NCBI GenBank assembly: GCA_035690495.1
Contig: DASSKK010000106.1
Coordinates: 24,531 to 88,530 of the forward strand
Reading direction: 5' to 3'
Source: DASSKK01 sp035690495
Lineage (GTDB): Bacteria; Actinomycetota; Actinomycetes; Propionibacteriales; Nocardioidaceae
DNA length: 64,000 nt
The translations under genes and the position numbers were made by a program. Below the pieces are notes generated by a model, which saw only the letters and a program-made list of their open reading frames with translations, was not told the origin of the DNA and searched no databases. Of this stretch, positions 15,276 to 22,159 are shown piece by piece (positions within the stretch are counted from its first letter, which is position 1; every line of letters starts with the position of its first letter).

Positions 15276-16431
15276 CCGGGGCGACGGCGGCCTGCACTGG
15301 GACGAGTCCCGCCAGCGCTGGATCGGCACGGTGACGGTCGGCTACGACTCGCGTGGGAAGCGGCGTACTCGGCGTTTCAGCGCCGTGACCAAGAGCGAGG
15401 CCAGGGAGAAGCTGAAGGAGCTTCTGCGCGAAGTCGACATGGGACTGGACCTGACGCACGGTTCGGTCACCGTCGGTGAAGTCGTGGAGGCCTGGTTGGC
15501 GCATGGCTTGCATGGCCGCTCGCCGGGGACACTCGACCAGAACCGGCACCTGGCTGGCTCGCACATCGTGCCACTGATCGGCAAGAAGCCACTACGCGAC
15601 CTGCGTGCCCACGACGTCGACCGGATGCTCAGTGCTCGCAGGACTCGGCTCAGCACCTCCACTCTGCAACGAGTGCTGTCGATTCTGCGACGAGCGATCC
15701 GATGGGCTGAGGCGCGCGACATGGTTGGCCGCAACGTCGCGCTGCTGTGCACGGCCCCGACCGGAACGGGCGGACGGCCTTCGAAGTCGCTCTCTCTCGT
15801 TCAGGCCAGAGCACTGCTCGCAGCGTGTGACGACAATTCGCTGGGCGCTTATGTCACGCTGGCGCTGCTCACCGGCGTACGCAATGAGGAGCTGCGCGCG
15901 CTTACGTGGGAGCACGTCGACCTGACAGGGGAGCCGGACGCCAAGCCGCCAGTGCCGCCCAGCCTTCGGGTCTGGCGGTCGGTCCGGGCGGGCGGTGACA
16001 CCAAGACCCGGCTCTCGCGGCGCACCATCGGGCTCCCGGAGCGCGCAGTGGAGGCGTTGGAGAAGCACCGAACGAAGATGCAGGAGACCGGCCGGTACAA
16101 CGAGAGTGCTTTGGTGTTCAGCGCCGCGCATGGCACCCGGCTGGACTCGGCGAATGTGCGCCGCTCGTTCCGGGCGCTCTGCAAGGACGCGGGGCTCGAC
16201 CCGAAGGAGTGGACACCCCGGGAGCTGCGGCACTCGTTTGTGTCCCTGATGAGCGATGCCGGCGTGCGGGTGGAGGACATCGCTCGGCTCGTCGGCCACG
16301 GAAGCACCAAGGTCACCGAGACGGTGTACCGGAAGCAGTTGCGTCCGGTGCTGACCGGAGGAGCACAGGTGATGGACGCGTTGTTCGACCTGACGACCGA
16401 GAACGACTCCGAGCCCGCAGGAGAGCGTTAG
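15259..16431 (+). CDS. int: Site-specific tyrosine integrase
   Basis: The start is the ATG at 15259 behind GAGGGAG; this gives 390 residues. An N-terminal arm-binding region (residues 1-55) precedes the core-binding domain (about 65-150). The catalytic domain has Arg in TGVRNEELRALTW (about 215), His and Arg in ELRHSFVSL (about 320), His in VGHGS (about 343) and the nucleophile Tyr in TETVYRKQL (about 353). All are present, so the enzyme looks active. It would recombine the attachment site with the 3' end of tRNA-Val(GAC), which lies 85 bp beyond its stop. A broken copy of its middle and C-terminal part is at 1286-1606. Confidence 0.95.
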   Translation: MTARRSRGDGGLHWDESRQRWIGTVTVGYDSRGKRRTRRFSAVTKSEAREKLKELLREVDMGLDLTHGSVTVGEVVEAWLAHGLHGRSPGTLDQNRHLAGSHIVPLIGKKPLRDLRAHDVDRMLSARRTRLSTSTLQRVLSILRRAIRWAEARDMVGRNVALLCTAPTGTGGRPSKSLSLVQARALLAACDDNSLGAYVTLALLTGVRNEELRALTWEHVDLTGEPDAKPPVPPSLRVWRSVRAGGDTKTRLSRRTIGLPERAVEALEKHRTKMQETGRYNESALVFSAAHGTRLDSANVRRSFRALCKDAGLDPKEWTPRELRHSFVSLMSDAGVRVEDIARLVGHGSTKVTETVYRKQLRPVLTGGAQVMDALFDLTTENDSEPAGER

Positions 16432-16450
16432 TCACTCAGTTAGTCACTCA
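16429..16450 (+). repeat. Paired 10-mer direct repeats, right arm-type Int sites (candidate)
   Basis: Two copies of TAGTCACTCA with a 12-bp period begin at the int stop codon. The same arrangement is at 1755-1776. In the excised circle the two pairs would flank the attachment core on either side. Confidence 0.55.
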
Positions 16451-16463
16451 TCGGGAAGCAGCG

Positions 16464-16495
16464 AGCCCCTCAGATGTCCACCTGAGGGGCTCTTT
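16464..16495 (+). terminator. Rho-independent terminator after int
   Basis: AGCCCCTCAG (16464-16473) pairs perfectly with CTGAGGGGCT (16482-16491) across an 8-base loop and is followed by a short T run. It would end the rightward element transcript before the opposing tRNA genes. Confidence 0.8.
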
Positions 16496-16515
16496 CCGTG
16501 TCTGACCTGCGGTGA

Positions 16516-16564
16516 TGCTGGTGGGCGATACTGGGTTTGAACCAGTGACCTCTTCCGTGTCAAG
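16516..16564. repeat. Right attachment site within tRNA-Val(GAC) (attR)
   Basis: This copy of the 49-bp repeat covers the 3' half of the intact tRNA-Val gene plus three bases beyond the CCA end. Integration here restores a full tRNA. It differs from the left copy at 16530 and 16546. Confidence 0.85.
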
Positions 16565-16593
16565 GAAGCGCGCTACCACTGCGCCAATCGCCC
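16519..16593 (-). tRNA. tRNA-Val (anticodon GAC)
   Basis: This 75-nt gene has a 7-bp acceptor (GGGCGAT with ATCGCCC), a D-arm (GGCGCAGTGGTAGCGC), an anticodon loop with GAC, a T-arm with GGTTCAAACC, and an encoded CCA end. It is the integration target of the element. Confidence 0.95.
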
Positions 16594-16597
16594 GCGG

Positions 16598-16668
16598 AGG
16601 TGGAGACGGGATTTGAACCCGTGTAGACGGATTTGCAGTCCGTTGCCTCGCCTCTCGGCCACTCCACC
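16598..16668 (-). tRNA. tRNA-Cys (anticodon GCA)
   Basis: This 71-nt gene has acceptor GGTGGAG paired with CTCCACC, an anticodon loop CTGCAAA giving GCA, a T-arm with GGGTTCAAATCCC and discriminator U73, which is expected for tRNA-Cys. CCA is not encoded. It lies 4 bp upstream of tRNA-Val in the direction of transcription. Confidence 0.95.
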
Positions 16669-16702
16669 AAGGCAGCTGTGACCCTTCGCGTCCCAACTCC
16701 AG

Positions 16703-16775
16703 AGCGGACGACGAGGCTCGAACTCGCGACCTCAACCTTGGCAAGGTTGCGCTCTACCAACTGAGCTACGTCCGC
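16703..16775 (-). tRNA. tRNA-Gly (anticodon GCC)
   Basis: This 73-nt gene has acceptor GCGGACG paired with CGTCCGC, D-arm TAGCTCAGTTGGTAGAGC, an anticodon loop with GCC and T-arm GAGTTCGAGCCTC. CCA is not encoded. It is the first gene of the Gly-Cys-Val cluster. Confidence 0.95.
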
Positions 16776-16878
16776 TTGCGCCGCGACGCTTCGGGCACGC
16801 CGGAGCGGCCGCGGTTGCGTGAGAACCTTAGCCGACATCGCTGCGATGACAAATTCGACATCCGCCTAGTCTTGACTC

Positions 16879-17700
16879 GTGCACGCATGGGTGAACGGCG
16901 AGCTGCTGGAGGACCCGGGGGGTCCGGTGCTGAGCGTGCGCGACCACGGGCTGGTGGTCGGCGACGGAGTCTTCGAGACCATCAAGGTGGTCGACGGGCA
17001 GCCGTTCGCACTCTTCCGGCACCTGGACCGGCTGGCCGGTTCTGCCGCCGGGCTCGGGCTGGATGCGATCGACGAGAAGCAGGTACGTCGTGGCGTCGCC
17101 GCGGTGCTGGGCGCGGAGCACCTGTCGATGGGGAAGCTGCGGATCACGTGCACAGGCGGGCCGGGCCCGTTCGGGTCCGGGCGCGGTGACGGGCCGCCGA
17201 CGGTCGTGGTGGTCGCCGACACGTTGTCCGATCGCCAGGCAGCCGCGGCGGTGGCCACCGTGCCGTGGCCGCGCAACGAGCGTGGCGCCCTGGCAGGGCT
17301 GAAGACCACGTCGTACGCAGAGAACGTGGTGGCGCTCGAGTATGCGGCCCGGCGCGGGGCGGACGAGGCGGTGTTCGCCAACACCGTGGGCGTGCTGTGC
17401 GAGGGGACTGGTTCCAACGTCTTCTACGTCGTCGACGGCGAGCTGCGAACGCCGAGCCTGAAGTCCGGCTGCCTGGCCGGAGTGACCCGCGCGCTGCTGC
17501 TGGAATGGGTCGGGGCGCGCGAGGTCGACGAGCAGATCGACGTCCTCTACACGGCCGACGAGGTGTTCCTGGCCTCCACGACCCGGGACGTGCAGCCGGT
17601 GCAGCGCTGCGATGAGCGCGATCTTTCGGCCCCGGGGCCGGTCACCGCCCACTGCCTCGAGGTCTGGGCCGCCAAGGAGGCGGAGAATCCGGATCCCTGA
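16879..17700 (+). CDS. pabC: Aminodeoxychorismate lyase (class IV aminotransferase fold)
   Basis: This 273-residue protein of the PLP fold-type IV family opens with a typical WVNGELLEDP strand and a DHGLVVGDGVFET segment. The PLP lysine is in GLKTTSYAENVVAL, near residue 140, and the phosphate-binding region GVLCEGTGSNVF lies near residue 175. Aminodeoxychorismate lyase makes p-aminobenzoate for folate; branched-chain aminotransferases share the fold, but the length and this motif favour PabC. It starts with GTG and stands alone between the tRNA cluster and the CGNR gene. Confidence 0.8.
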   Translation: MHAWVNGELLEDPGGPVLSVRDHGLVVGDGVFETIKVVDGQPFALFRHLDRLAGSAAGLGLDAIDEKQVRRGVAAVLGAEHLSMGKLRITCTGGPGPFGSGRGDGPPTVVVVADTLSDRQAAAAVATVPWPRNERGALAGLKTTSYAENVVALEYAARRGADEAVFANTVGVLCEGTGSNVFYVVDGELRTPSLKSGCLAGVTRALLLEWVGAREVDEQIDVLYTADEVFLASTTRDVQPVQRCDERDLSAPGPVTAHCLEVWAAKEAENPDP

Positions 17701-17711
17701 GCACAGGCAGC

Positions 17712-18275
17712 TCAGGAGATCGCGCGCTGCCGCTCCCGGTAGGCGGCCACGTGCAGCCGGTTGCCGCACGTGCGCGCGTCGCAGTACCTCTTCGACCGGT
17801 TGCGAGACAGGTCGACCAGCACCTGGTCGCAGTCGGGCGCCTCGCAGCGCCGCAGTCGCTCGTGCTCGCCGGCGGCGATCACCTGAGCGAGCGCCATGCC
17901 GAGGTCTACGGCCAGATGCTCGGCCAGGGAGGCGCCGGGCGCGAAGTAGTGGATGTGGAGGTCGTAGCCGTCGTGATCGGTCAGCCTTGGGGTGACCGGA
18001 GAACGCGACACCAGCGAGTTGACGAGAGTGGCGGCCGCGGCGGCGTCGTCGGCGCCGAAGACCGGTCGCAGGTCCGCAGCCAGGCGGCGTACGGCGTCCA
18101 GGTCGGACGGGCGCAGGGTGGCGACCTCGCTCACGTCATGGCCGCGAACCAGCTCGTCGAGCGCGTCCAGGTCGGACAGGTCGGAGTTGACGAGGTCGAC
18201 GAGACAGCCCAGCGAGTGCTCGGTGTCGTGGCTGAAGATCAAGATCGACTCCTGCCCGGGCGGGGGCCCTCCCAT
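17712..18275 (-). CDS. CGNR zinc-finger transcriptional regulator
   Basis: This 187-residue protein has an N-terminal stress-related (ABATE/DUF1470) region beginning FSHDTEHSLGCLVDLVNS. The C-terminal zinc finger is at about residues 140-185: LRRCEAPDCDQVLVD, then RYCDARTCGNRLHVAAY, which contains the family-defining CGNR. The proteins are thought to bind DNA. Its ATG overlaps the stem of a hairpin whose loop holds the ribosome-binding site, so translation is probably controlled by structure. The SsgB-like gene lies directly upstream on the same strand. Confidence 0.85.
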   Translation of the reverse strand: MGGPPPGQESILIFSHDTEHSLGCLVDLVNSDLSDLDALDELVRGHDVSEVATLRPSDLDAVRRLAADLRPVFGADDAAAAATLVNSLVSRSPVTPRLTDHDGYDLHIHYFAPGASLAEHLAVDLGMALAQVIAAGEHERLRRCEAPDCDQVLVDLSRNRSKRYCDARTCGNRLHVAAYRERQRAIS

Positions 18276-18322
18276 GGTTGGTCCTCCCGGCCAACCATAG
18301 CCGCCACGCCCGGGCAGGAGTC
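18247..18322 (-). promoter_or_regulatory. Nested inverted repeat enclosing the CGNR gene start
   Basis: Outer arms of 16 bp (18247-18262 and 18307-18322) are perfect inverses. Inner arms of 8 bp (18274-18281 and 18291-18298) enclose a 9-base loop that contains GGGAGGA, the ribosome-binding site. The ATG at 18275 begins in the inner stem. It may also end the ssgB transcript, whose stop is 5 bp away. Confidence 0.6.
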
Positions 18323-18326
18323 AGGC

Positions 18327-18767
18327 TCAGGCCGCCTCGGCGGCGAAGATCGCGGCGATCGTGGCGTCGACGTCCAGGTGCTCGGACTCGCTGCCCGGAG
18401 AGACCACGCCGCTCATCCGCTCGACGAAGTTGCTCAGGTCACCGGTGCGGGCCTGCACGAGGGCCTCGCCGTCCGGCGAGCAGAGCTCGATGATCACTAC
18501 CGCGTGGCCCTGGTCGTCCAGGCACGGCCATACGTGCACGTCGCCGTCCCCGGCCGGCTCATGGATCCCCTCCCGGAGCAGATCGCGTCCGAACGTCCAG
18601 CGGACCTGACCGGCAGCAGTCAAGAACACCGTGGTGACCGCGTACGGGTCGCGCGGGTCGTAGACGAGCTCCGCGGTGATCGGCGTGGCCTCCCCGGTCG
18701 CGTCGATCAGCTCCAGGCCCACCGTCTGCACCAGCGATAGCGGCGCGGTGTTCATCGAGTAGTCCAT
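18327..18767 (-). CDS. SsgA-family (SsgB-like) cell division and sporulation regulator
   Basis: This 146-residue protein has the typical SsgA-family sequence: AELVYDPRDPYAVTTVF, then VRWTFGRDLLREGI, GDGDVHVWPC and ELCSPDGEAL, ending with GSESEHLDVDATIAAIF. In Streptomyces SsgB marks division sites and recruits FtsZ together with SsgA. The family occurs in several actinobacterial orders with complex or simple shapes. The start is the ATG at 18767 behind GGGAGGA. It is separated from the CGNR gene by the nested hairpin. Confidence 0.9.
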   Translation of the reverse strand: MDYSMNTAPLSLVQTVGLELIDATGEATPITAELVYDPRDPYAVTTVFLTAAGQVRWTFGRDLLREGIHEPAGDGDVHVWPCLDDQGHAVVIIELCSPDGEALVQARTGDLSNFVERMSGVVSPGSESEHLDVDATIAAIFAAEAA

Positions 18768-18987
18768 CTCGTCCTCCCATTGGTCCCCATCGGAACTTCG
18801 TCAAGGAGACGAACCAGGTTGGGTGCCATGACGGCAAATCTGCCGTGGACGGTGACTTTTTTTCGTCGCTTGCCATAACCACTCGACGATGTGTCCGGTT
18901 TGCATGGTTCTGCGGGAGTGATTTGCCCGAACGGCTGGCTACGCTGACTCGAAATGCCCACCCCGATCACCCCGTGCAAGGCCACCG

Positions 18988-19419
18988 ATGACAACCTCCT
19001 GGTACTCGCGCCTGGACAAGCGGCTGCACGCCCACCCGGCCCTCGCCTGGCTGACCAAGATCGTGGTGAGCCTGGTCGGGTTCGCGGTGCTGATCCTCGG
19101 GTTTATCACGATCGTCACCCCCGGGCCGGCGGTGGTGCTGATCCCGCTGGGTCTGGCGATCCTGGCGACCGAGTTCGCCTGGGCGCGGCGCGCGCTGGTC
19201 AAGGCCCGCGAGTACGCCGCCCGCGCCAAGGCCAAGGCCGAGCAGATGGACCCCCGAGTACGTCGTCGGCGGATCCTGCTCGCCGTCGTCGGCGTGCTGG
19301 CCGTAGTTGCCGCGATCGTGGCCTACGTATGGGTCTACGACTGGCCCGGCTGGGCGGTGAGCGCCTGGAACTGGGCGCAGGGCCGTGCCGGGTGGCTGCC
19401 CGACCTGCCCAAGATGTGA
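18988..19419 (+). CDS. Small membrane protein, PGPGW/TIGR02611-like
   Basis: This 143-residue protein has a hydrophobic segment at about residues 25-60 that contains the diagnostic TPGPAVVLIPLGLAILATEF, a basic stretch (ALVKAREYAARAKAKAEQ) and another helix near residues 95-115. The family is widespread in actinobacteria and has no known role. It stands alone before tRNA-Val(CAC). Confidence 0.8.
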   Translation: MTTSWYSRLDKRLHAHPALAWLTKIVVSLVGFAVLILGFITIVTPGPAVVLIPLGLAILATEFAWARRALVKAREYAARAKAKAEQMDPRVRRRRILLAVVGVLAVVAAIVAYVWVYDWPGWAVSAWNWAQGRAGWLPDLPKM

Positions 19420-19458
19420 GCGAGCCGCGTCGTACGCTAGGGTTTCCGGCGCGACACA

Positions 19459-19533
19459 GGGCGATTGGCGCAGTGGTAGCGCGCTTCGTTCACACCGAAG
19501 AGGTCACTGGTTCGAACCCAGTATCGCCCACCA
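19459..19533 (+). tRNA. tRNA-Val (anticodon CAC)
   Basis: This 75-nt gene has acceptor GGGCGAT paired with ATCGCCC, D-arm GGCGCAGTGGTAGCGC, anticodon loop TTCACAC giving CAC, T-arm with GGTTCGAACC and an encoded CCA. It differs from the GAC isoacceptor mainly in the anticodon stem. A degraded integrated element follows its 3' end. Confidence 0.95.
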
Positions 19534-19549
19534 GCGTTTACCGAGGTCA

Positions 19550-19575
19550 GAGGCCCTTTCGAGGGCCTCCTTCCG
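19550..19575 (+). terminator. Rho-independent terminator after tRNA-Val(CAC)
   Basis: GAGGCCCT (19550-19557) pairs with AGGGCCTC (19562-19569) across a TTCG loop and is followed by CTTCC. The UUCG tetraloop makes it very stable. Confidence 0.75.
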
Positions 19576-19638
19576 TTTCCGGGAACACACGGGGAACAAG
19601 AAGCAGTCACATTTGACCTCTCCTGACCCGGCGACGCC

Positions 19639-19836
19639 TCATCGCCAGTTGCCGACCGGCCTGGCGTCGATGAAGCGCTCGACCGACTCGACCTTGATCC
19701 TCAACGTCTTTCGTCCGAGACGTACGGCGTCAAGCTGGCCGTCGGCGATGTAGCGGCGGACCGTTCGTGTCGAGACCGTGAGTGCATCGGCTGCGTCGTT
19801 GAGCGAGACCAGCCTTCGGGTGATGGTGGTGGCCAT
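19639..19836 (-). CDS. Excisionase-like helix-turn-helix protein
   Basis: This 65-residue protein matches the excisionase/HTH_17 fold: RLVSLNDAADALTVSTRTVR, then RYIADGQLDAVRLGRKTLRI and a closing FIDARPVG. The ATG has AGGAG upstream. In an intact element it would precede int on the same strand, but only about 100 bp remain between its stop and the tRNA, so its int partner there is lost. It is probably a relic that may still be expressed. Confidence 0.8.
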   Translation of the reverse strand: MATTITRRLVSLNDAADALTVSTRTVRRYIADGQLDAVRLGRKTLRIKVESVERFIDARPVGNWR

Positions 19837-20152
19837 GGTGGGGCTCCTGGTTCGGTGGCGACACCCTGCCGGTCGCCCTCACTCCCCAAGGGCGGAACTC
19901 TGGCCGCGAGTGGCCAAGGCTGGCGCGAGATGCGATCGCGCATCGGACCGGTCAGACCCCGCCCAACGGCGGCAACGGCCTCGTCCGTCACCGATTCGCG
20001 ATCCCCAACCGGGACCACCACAGGACTCTGCGGTGCCGGTGGAATCCGTCGCAGAATGCCGGGGCGGGGGCGACGACTCGTGCAGGGTAAGCGGGCCGGT
20101 CGTTGAATGCTCCGTCGACTTGCCCATACCCGCACGACGGCAGATGAGTGCG
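19837..20152. other. Stretch without a gene in the degraded element
   Basis: The open frames here have Arg/Pro/Ser-rich translations with no family resemblance and look like shadows. I see no repeat or RNA gene. Confidence 0.4.
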
Positions 20153-20425
20153 TCAGCGTCTGCCAATGCGGAAGAGGTACACGACTGCGGCGACTACTGC
20201 TGATGACACGAGCGTCTTGAACAGCACGTTCGTGACTTGGCTGCGCCAGTCGAAGAGGAGGTCGGCCGTCCAGAGCAGGGCCGACCCGACAGCCACCGTG
20301 AGCATAAAGAGACCGAGTCCAGTGGCGATTGCGACTGTCTTGTCGTCTCGCTGCCGCTGCGTCTGCACCCCTTCATTATGCTCAACACGAGATGAGTTTG
20401 GGCGAGCCGCGTCAGGCAAGACCAT
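20153..20425 (-). CDS. Small hypothetical membrane protein
   Basis: From the ATG at 20425 the product has 90 residues. It has a polar N-terminus of about 30 residues and two hydrophobic helices (AIATGLGLFMLTVAVGSALL and TLVSSAVVAAVVYLF) separated by a WTADLLFDW loop. No family is recognised. Upstream starts are possible. It may be element cargo. Confidence 0.5.
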   Translation of the reverse strand: MVLPDAARPNSSRVEHNEGVQTQRQRDDKTVAIATGLGLFMLTVAVGSALLWTADLLFDWRSQVTNVLFKTLVSSAVVAAVVYLFRIGRR

Positions 20426-20662
20426 GCTTTCGCCGGGCAGGTAGTCGGTGTCAGCCGGGCCAGAAGAGGAACGGCCTGCGGCACCGTCACCGCAGCTTGC
20501 CGGCGCCACTCTGAGCGTTGGGAGCGGGCCCAGTACCTGCGGTCATGGCAGGACGATGTCTGACGATGAGCCCGGCAGTTGAGCCCGAGCCATGTTCAGC
20601 GCCGACTGACGGCGCCCCTCGCCACGAAACTCGCTTGGCCGGAGTCTCACACCGACCTCATC

Positions 20663-20833
20663 ATGGACGGCATGTCCGCACAGCGCTCCGCCTTCTGGGA
20701 CGACCTCGCCCGCGACTTGCACGACCGCCGTTTTCGGGCGGCCTACCAATGGGCATCTCTGCGGATCGCCGCTGTCGACTTCGCGGTCAACGCCGCATGC
20801 TGGCTCAGCCGGCGACAGGGACGCGAAGGCTGA
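20663..20833 (+). pseudogene. Truncated N-terminus of an XRE-type antitoxin/regulator
   Basis: The translation SAFWDDLARDLHDRRFRAAY, then ASLRIAAVDFAVNA resembles the leader region of small XRE proteins, which normally continue into a helix-turn-helix. Here the frame ends soon after at 20833 and runs over the end of the opposing antitoxin gene. The helix-turn-helix is missing, so it is probably a remnant. Confidence 0.4.
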
Positions 20834-21140
20834 TCGACTCGGTCGGCGCGGTGCCGGGCTCTGCGAGCACGAACTGAATCTCGACTCCCAAGGCGGTCGT
20901 GAGCTTGAGGAGTGTCTGGGTGGTCGGCGCAACCTGACCGCGCTCGATCCGGCTGATGTCGGCCTGAGTCACCCCGGACAGCTCCGCTAGGTCGGACTGT
21001 CGGAGACCGCGCGCCTTGCGGGCTCCGAAGATGACCGAGCCGAAAGCCGCGGCCTGATCGAACGCACGCATCAGGTCGCGCTGAGCAGGAGTCATCGACG
21101 CCTCGCGCTCGCGCGCGTACTCGGCAAAGGTCTTTGCCAT
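20805..21140 (-). CDS. XRE-family antitoxin
   Basis: The start is the ATG at 21140 behind GAGGAG; this gives 111 residues. The helix-turn-helix is near residues 42-75 (KARGLRQSDLAELSGVTQAD, then ISRIERGQVAP). The preceding Asp/Ala-rich helix and the C-terminal FVLAEPG strand fit HigA-type antitoxins. The toxin gene lies 63 bp upstream on the same strand, so the order is toxin then antitoxin. Confidence 0.8.
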   Translation of the reverse strand: MAKTFAEYAREREASMTPAQRDLMRAFDQAAAFGSVIFGARKARGLRQSDLAELSGVTQADISRIERGQVAPTTQTLLKLTTALGVEIQFVLAEPGTAPTESISLRVPVAG

Positions 21141-21203
21141 GGCCGCTCCTCTCATCGGTCGAACATCACCAGCGTATGTCGAAACCCACATACGCTCAAG
21201 GCC

Positions 21204-21668
21204 CTACCGCTTCTTGCGCTGCTCCTTGGAACGCTTCGTCTCGGCTGCCTTCCAGTGCACCAGTCGCTTGCGCGCTTCCTGGATCTCCTTGTTCTGCTGG
21301 CGCGGACTATCGTCGCCACCCTTGTCGTAGCCATGGAGCAGCAGCACAACCTTGTTGCCGTGGAAGTGCACGAATAACCGCAGGAGGATCCTCTTCTGCG
21401 TCGGCAGGCCCGCGCCCGGCTCGTGTCCGGCGAGTCCTTCGATGGTGGAAGCGTCATGCCGCACGCGGAACTCATGCAGGCCGTCTCCCAGCGCCTTGAG
21501 CCAGGGCGTCGACGCCAGTCCGAGGCCGTGAACTTCAAGAAACCGCACGATGCCCGCGCGGAGCGCCATGAACTCCGCATCGGTCAGCGAGGCCATCCAA
21601 GTCTCCACGGGACGACGCCCAGCGTTGTCCTCGTAGAACTCGGTGGTCCACGTTCGGTCCTCGGTCAC
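21204..21668 (-). CDS. RelE/HigB-type (Gp49-like) toxin
   Basis: The GTG at 21668 gives 154 residues. The sequence follows the phage Gp49/HigB family: RRPVETWMASLTDAEFMAL, then LKALGDGLHEFRVRH, ILLRLFVHFHGNKVVLLLHG and a basic tail with KEIQEARKRL. Such toxins are ribosome-dependent RNases. The frame continues upstream into a chimera of integrase and DUF4242 DNA, so the GTG is the sensible start. Its first bases overlap the end of the integrase fragment. Confidence 0.8.
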   Translation of the reverse strand: MTEDRTWTTEFYEDNAGRRPVETWMASLTDAEFMALRAGIVRFLEVHGLGLASTPWLKALGDGLHEFRVRHDASTIEGLAGHEPGAGLPTQKRILLRLFVHFHGNKVVLLLHGYDKGGDDSPRQQNKEIQEARKRLVHWKAAETKRSKEQRKKR

Positions 21669-21905
21669 GCATTCACGCTCCCATCCCGATCCGACACCAA
21701 CGCCGACAACCGCCTCGCGATCTCGGCGTCGCGGTCGGCAGCGGCGTGCTGGTAGCGCATGGCGGCGCCAGGTGTGGAGTGGCCCAGCCAGCCTATGAGC
21801 TCGGTGAGGGTCGCGCCGGTCTGGGCGGCGAGGAGGGCGCCGGTGTGGCGAAGATCGTGCCAGCGCACATCGTCGCGGCCCGCGGCCAGGACGGCGTTGG
21901 ACTTC
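21665..21905 (-). pseudogene. C-terminal fragment of a tyrosine integrase
   Basis: The frame ending at 21665 has the integrase block WHDLRHTGALLAAQTGATL followed by IGWLGHSTPGAAMRYQH, with catalytic His, Arg, His and Tyr. Nothing of the first two thirds is present. Upstream the DNA changes into the start of a DUF4242-like gene in another frame. It belongs to a different integrase subgroup from the intact one. Confidence 0.85.
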
Positions 21906-21983
21906 GCCGTACAGGTCGTGCAGCTGGTCGGCGCTCATACGCCCGACACCGGGGACTTCGCGGGCGATCAGGTACTTGGGCAT
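21903..21983 (-). pseudogene. N-terminal remnant of a DUF4242-like gene
   Basis: The ATG at 21983 has a strong GGAGG box and codes MPKYLIAREVPGVGRMSADQ, which resembles the start of DUF4242 (nickel-binding-like) proteins. After about 27 codons similarity ends at the join with the integrase fragment. The promoter side is intact, so a chimeric short peptide could be made. Confidence 0.5.
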
Positions 21984-22159
21984 GGCTCCTCCTCAGGAGT
22001 TCCGGGCGGCCCGGCCGCCGACCCGGTCACCATCGTGGCCGCGGACCGTCGCTCGCGCATGGGGCGTTTACCCGACGAGCCGGTGTTCCATCGCGAACAG
22101 CACGGTGGCCGGACGGAGGGCGGGGGTGCGGATGGAACGGGTGGTGTCGGCGACGCACC

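Larger units (their letters stand above)
1623..16564. mobile_element. Integrative and conjugative element (AICE, pSAM2-like) at tRNA-Val(GAC)
   Basis: The element is bounded by 49-bp repeats (1623-1671 and 16516-16564, two mismatches) that contain the 3' half of tRNA-Val. The right part has the standard AICE set in order: regulator, small genes, FtsK-like translocase, rolling-circle Rep, Xis and Int ending next to the intact tRNA. A Nudix gene like the pSAM2 exclusion gene pif precedes them. Known AICEs excise, replicate as circles and transfer double-stranded DNA through the FtsK-like pump. The left part is a sigma-factor and secretome cargo. All core genes look intact, so the element may be active. 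Confidence 0.85.
19534..21905. mobile_element. Degraded integrative element next to tRNA-Val(CAC)
   Basis: From the tRNA 3' end onward there is an orphan excisionase, a small membrane protein, a truncated XRE gene, a toxin-antitoxin pair and the last third of an integrase. No transfer or replication genes remain and I found no second copy of the tRNA end. The integrase fragment joins the start of a DUF4242-like gene, marking a deletion endpoint near 21905. Confidence 0.6.
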
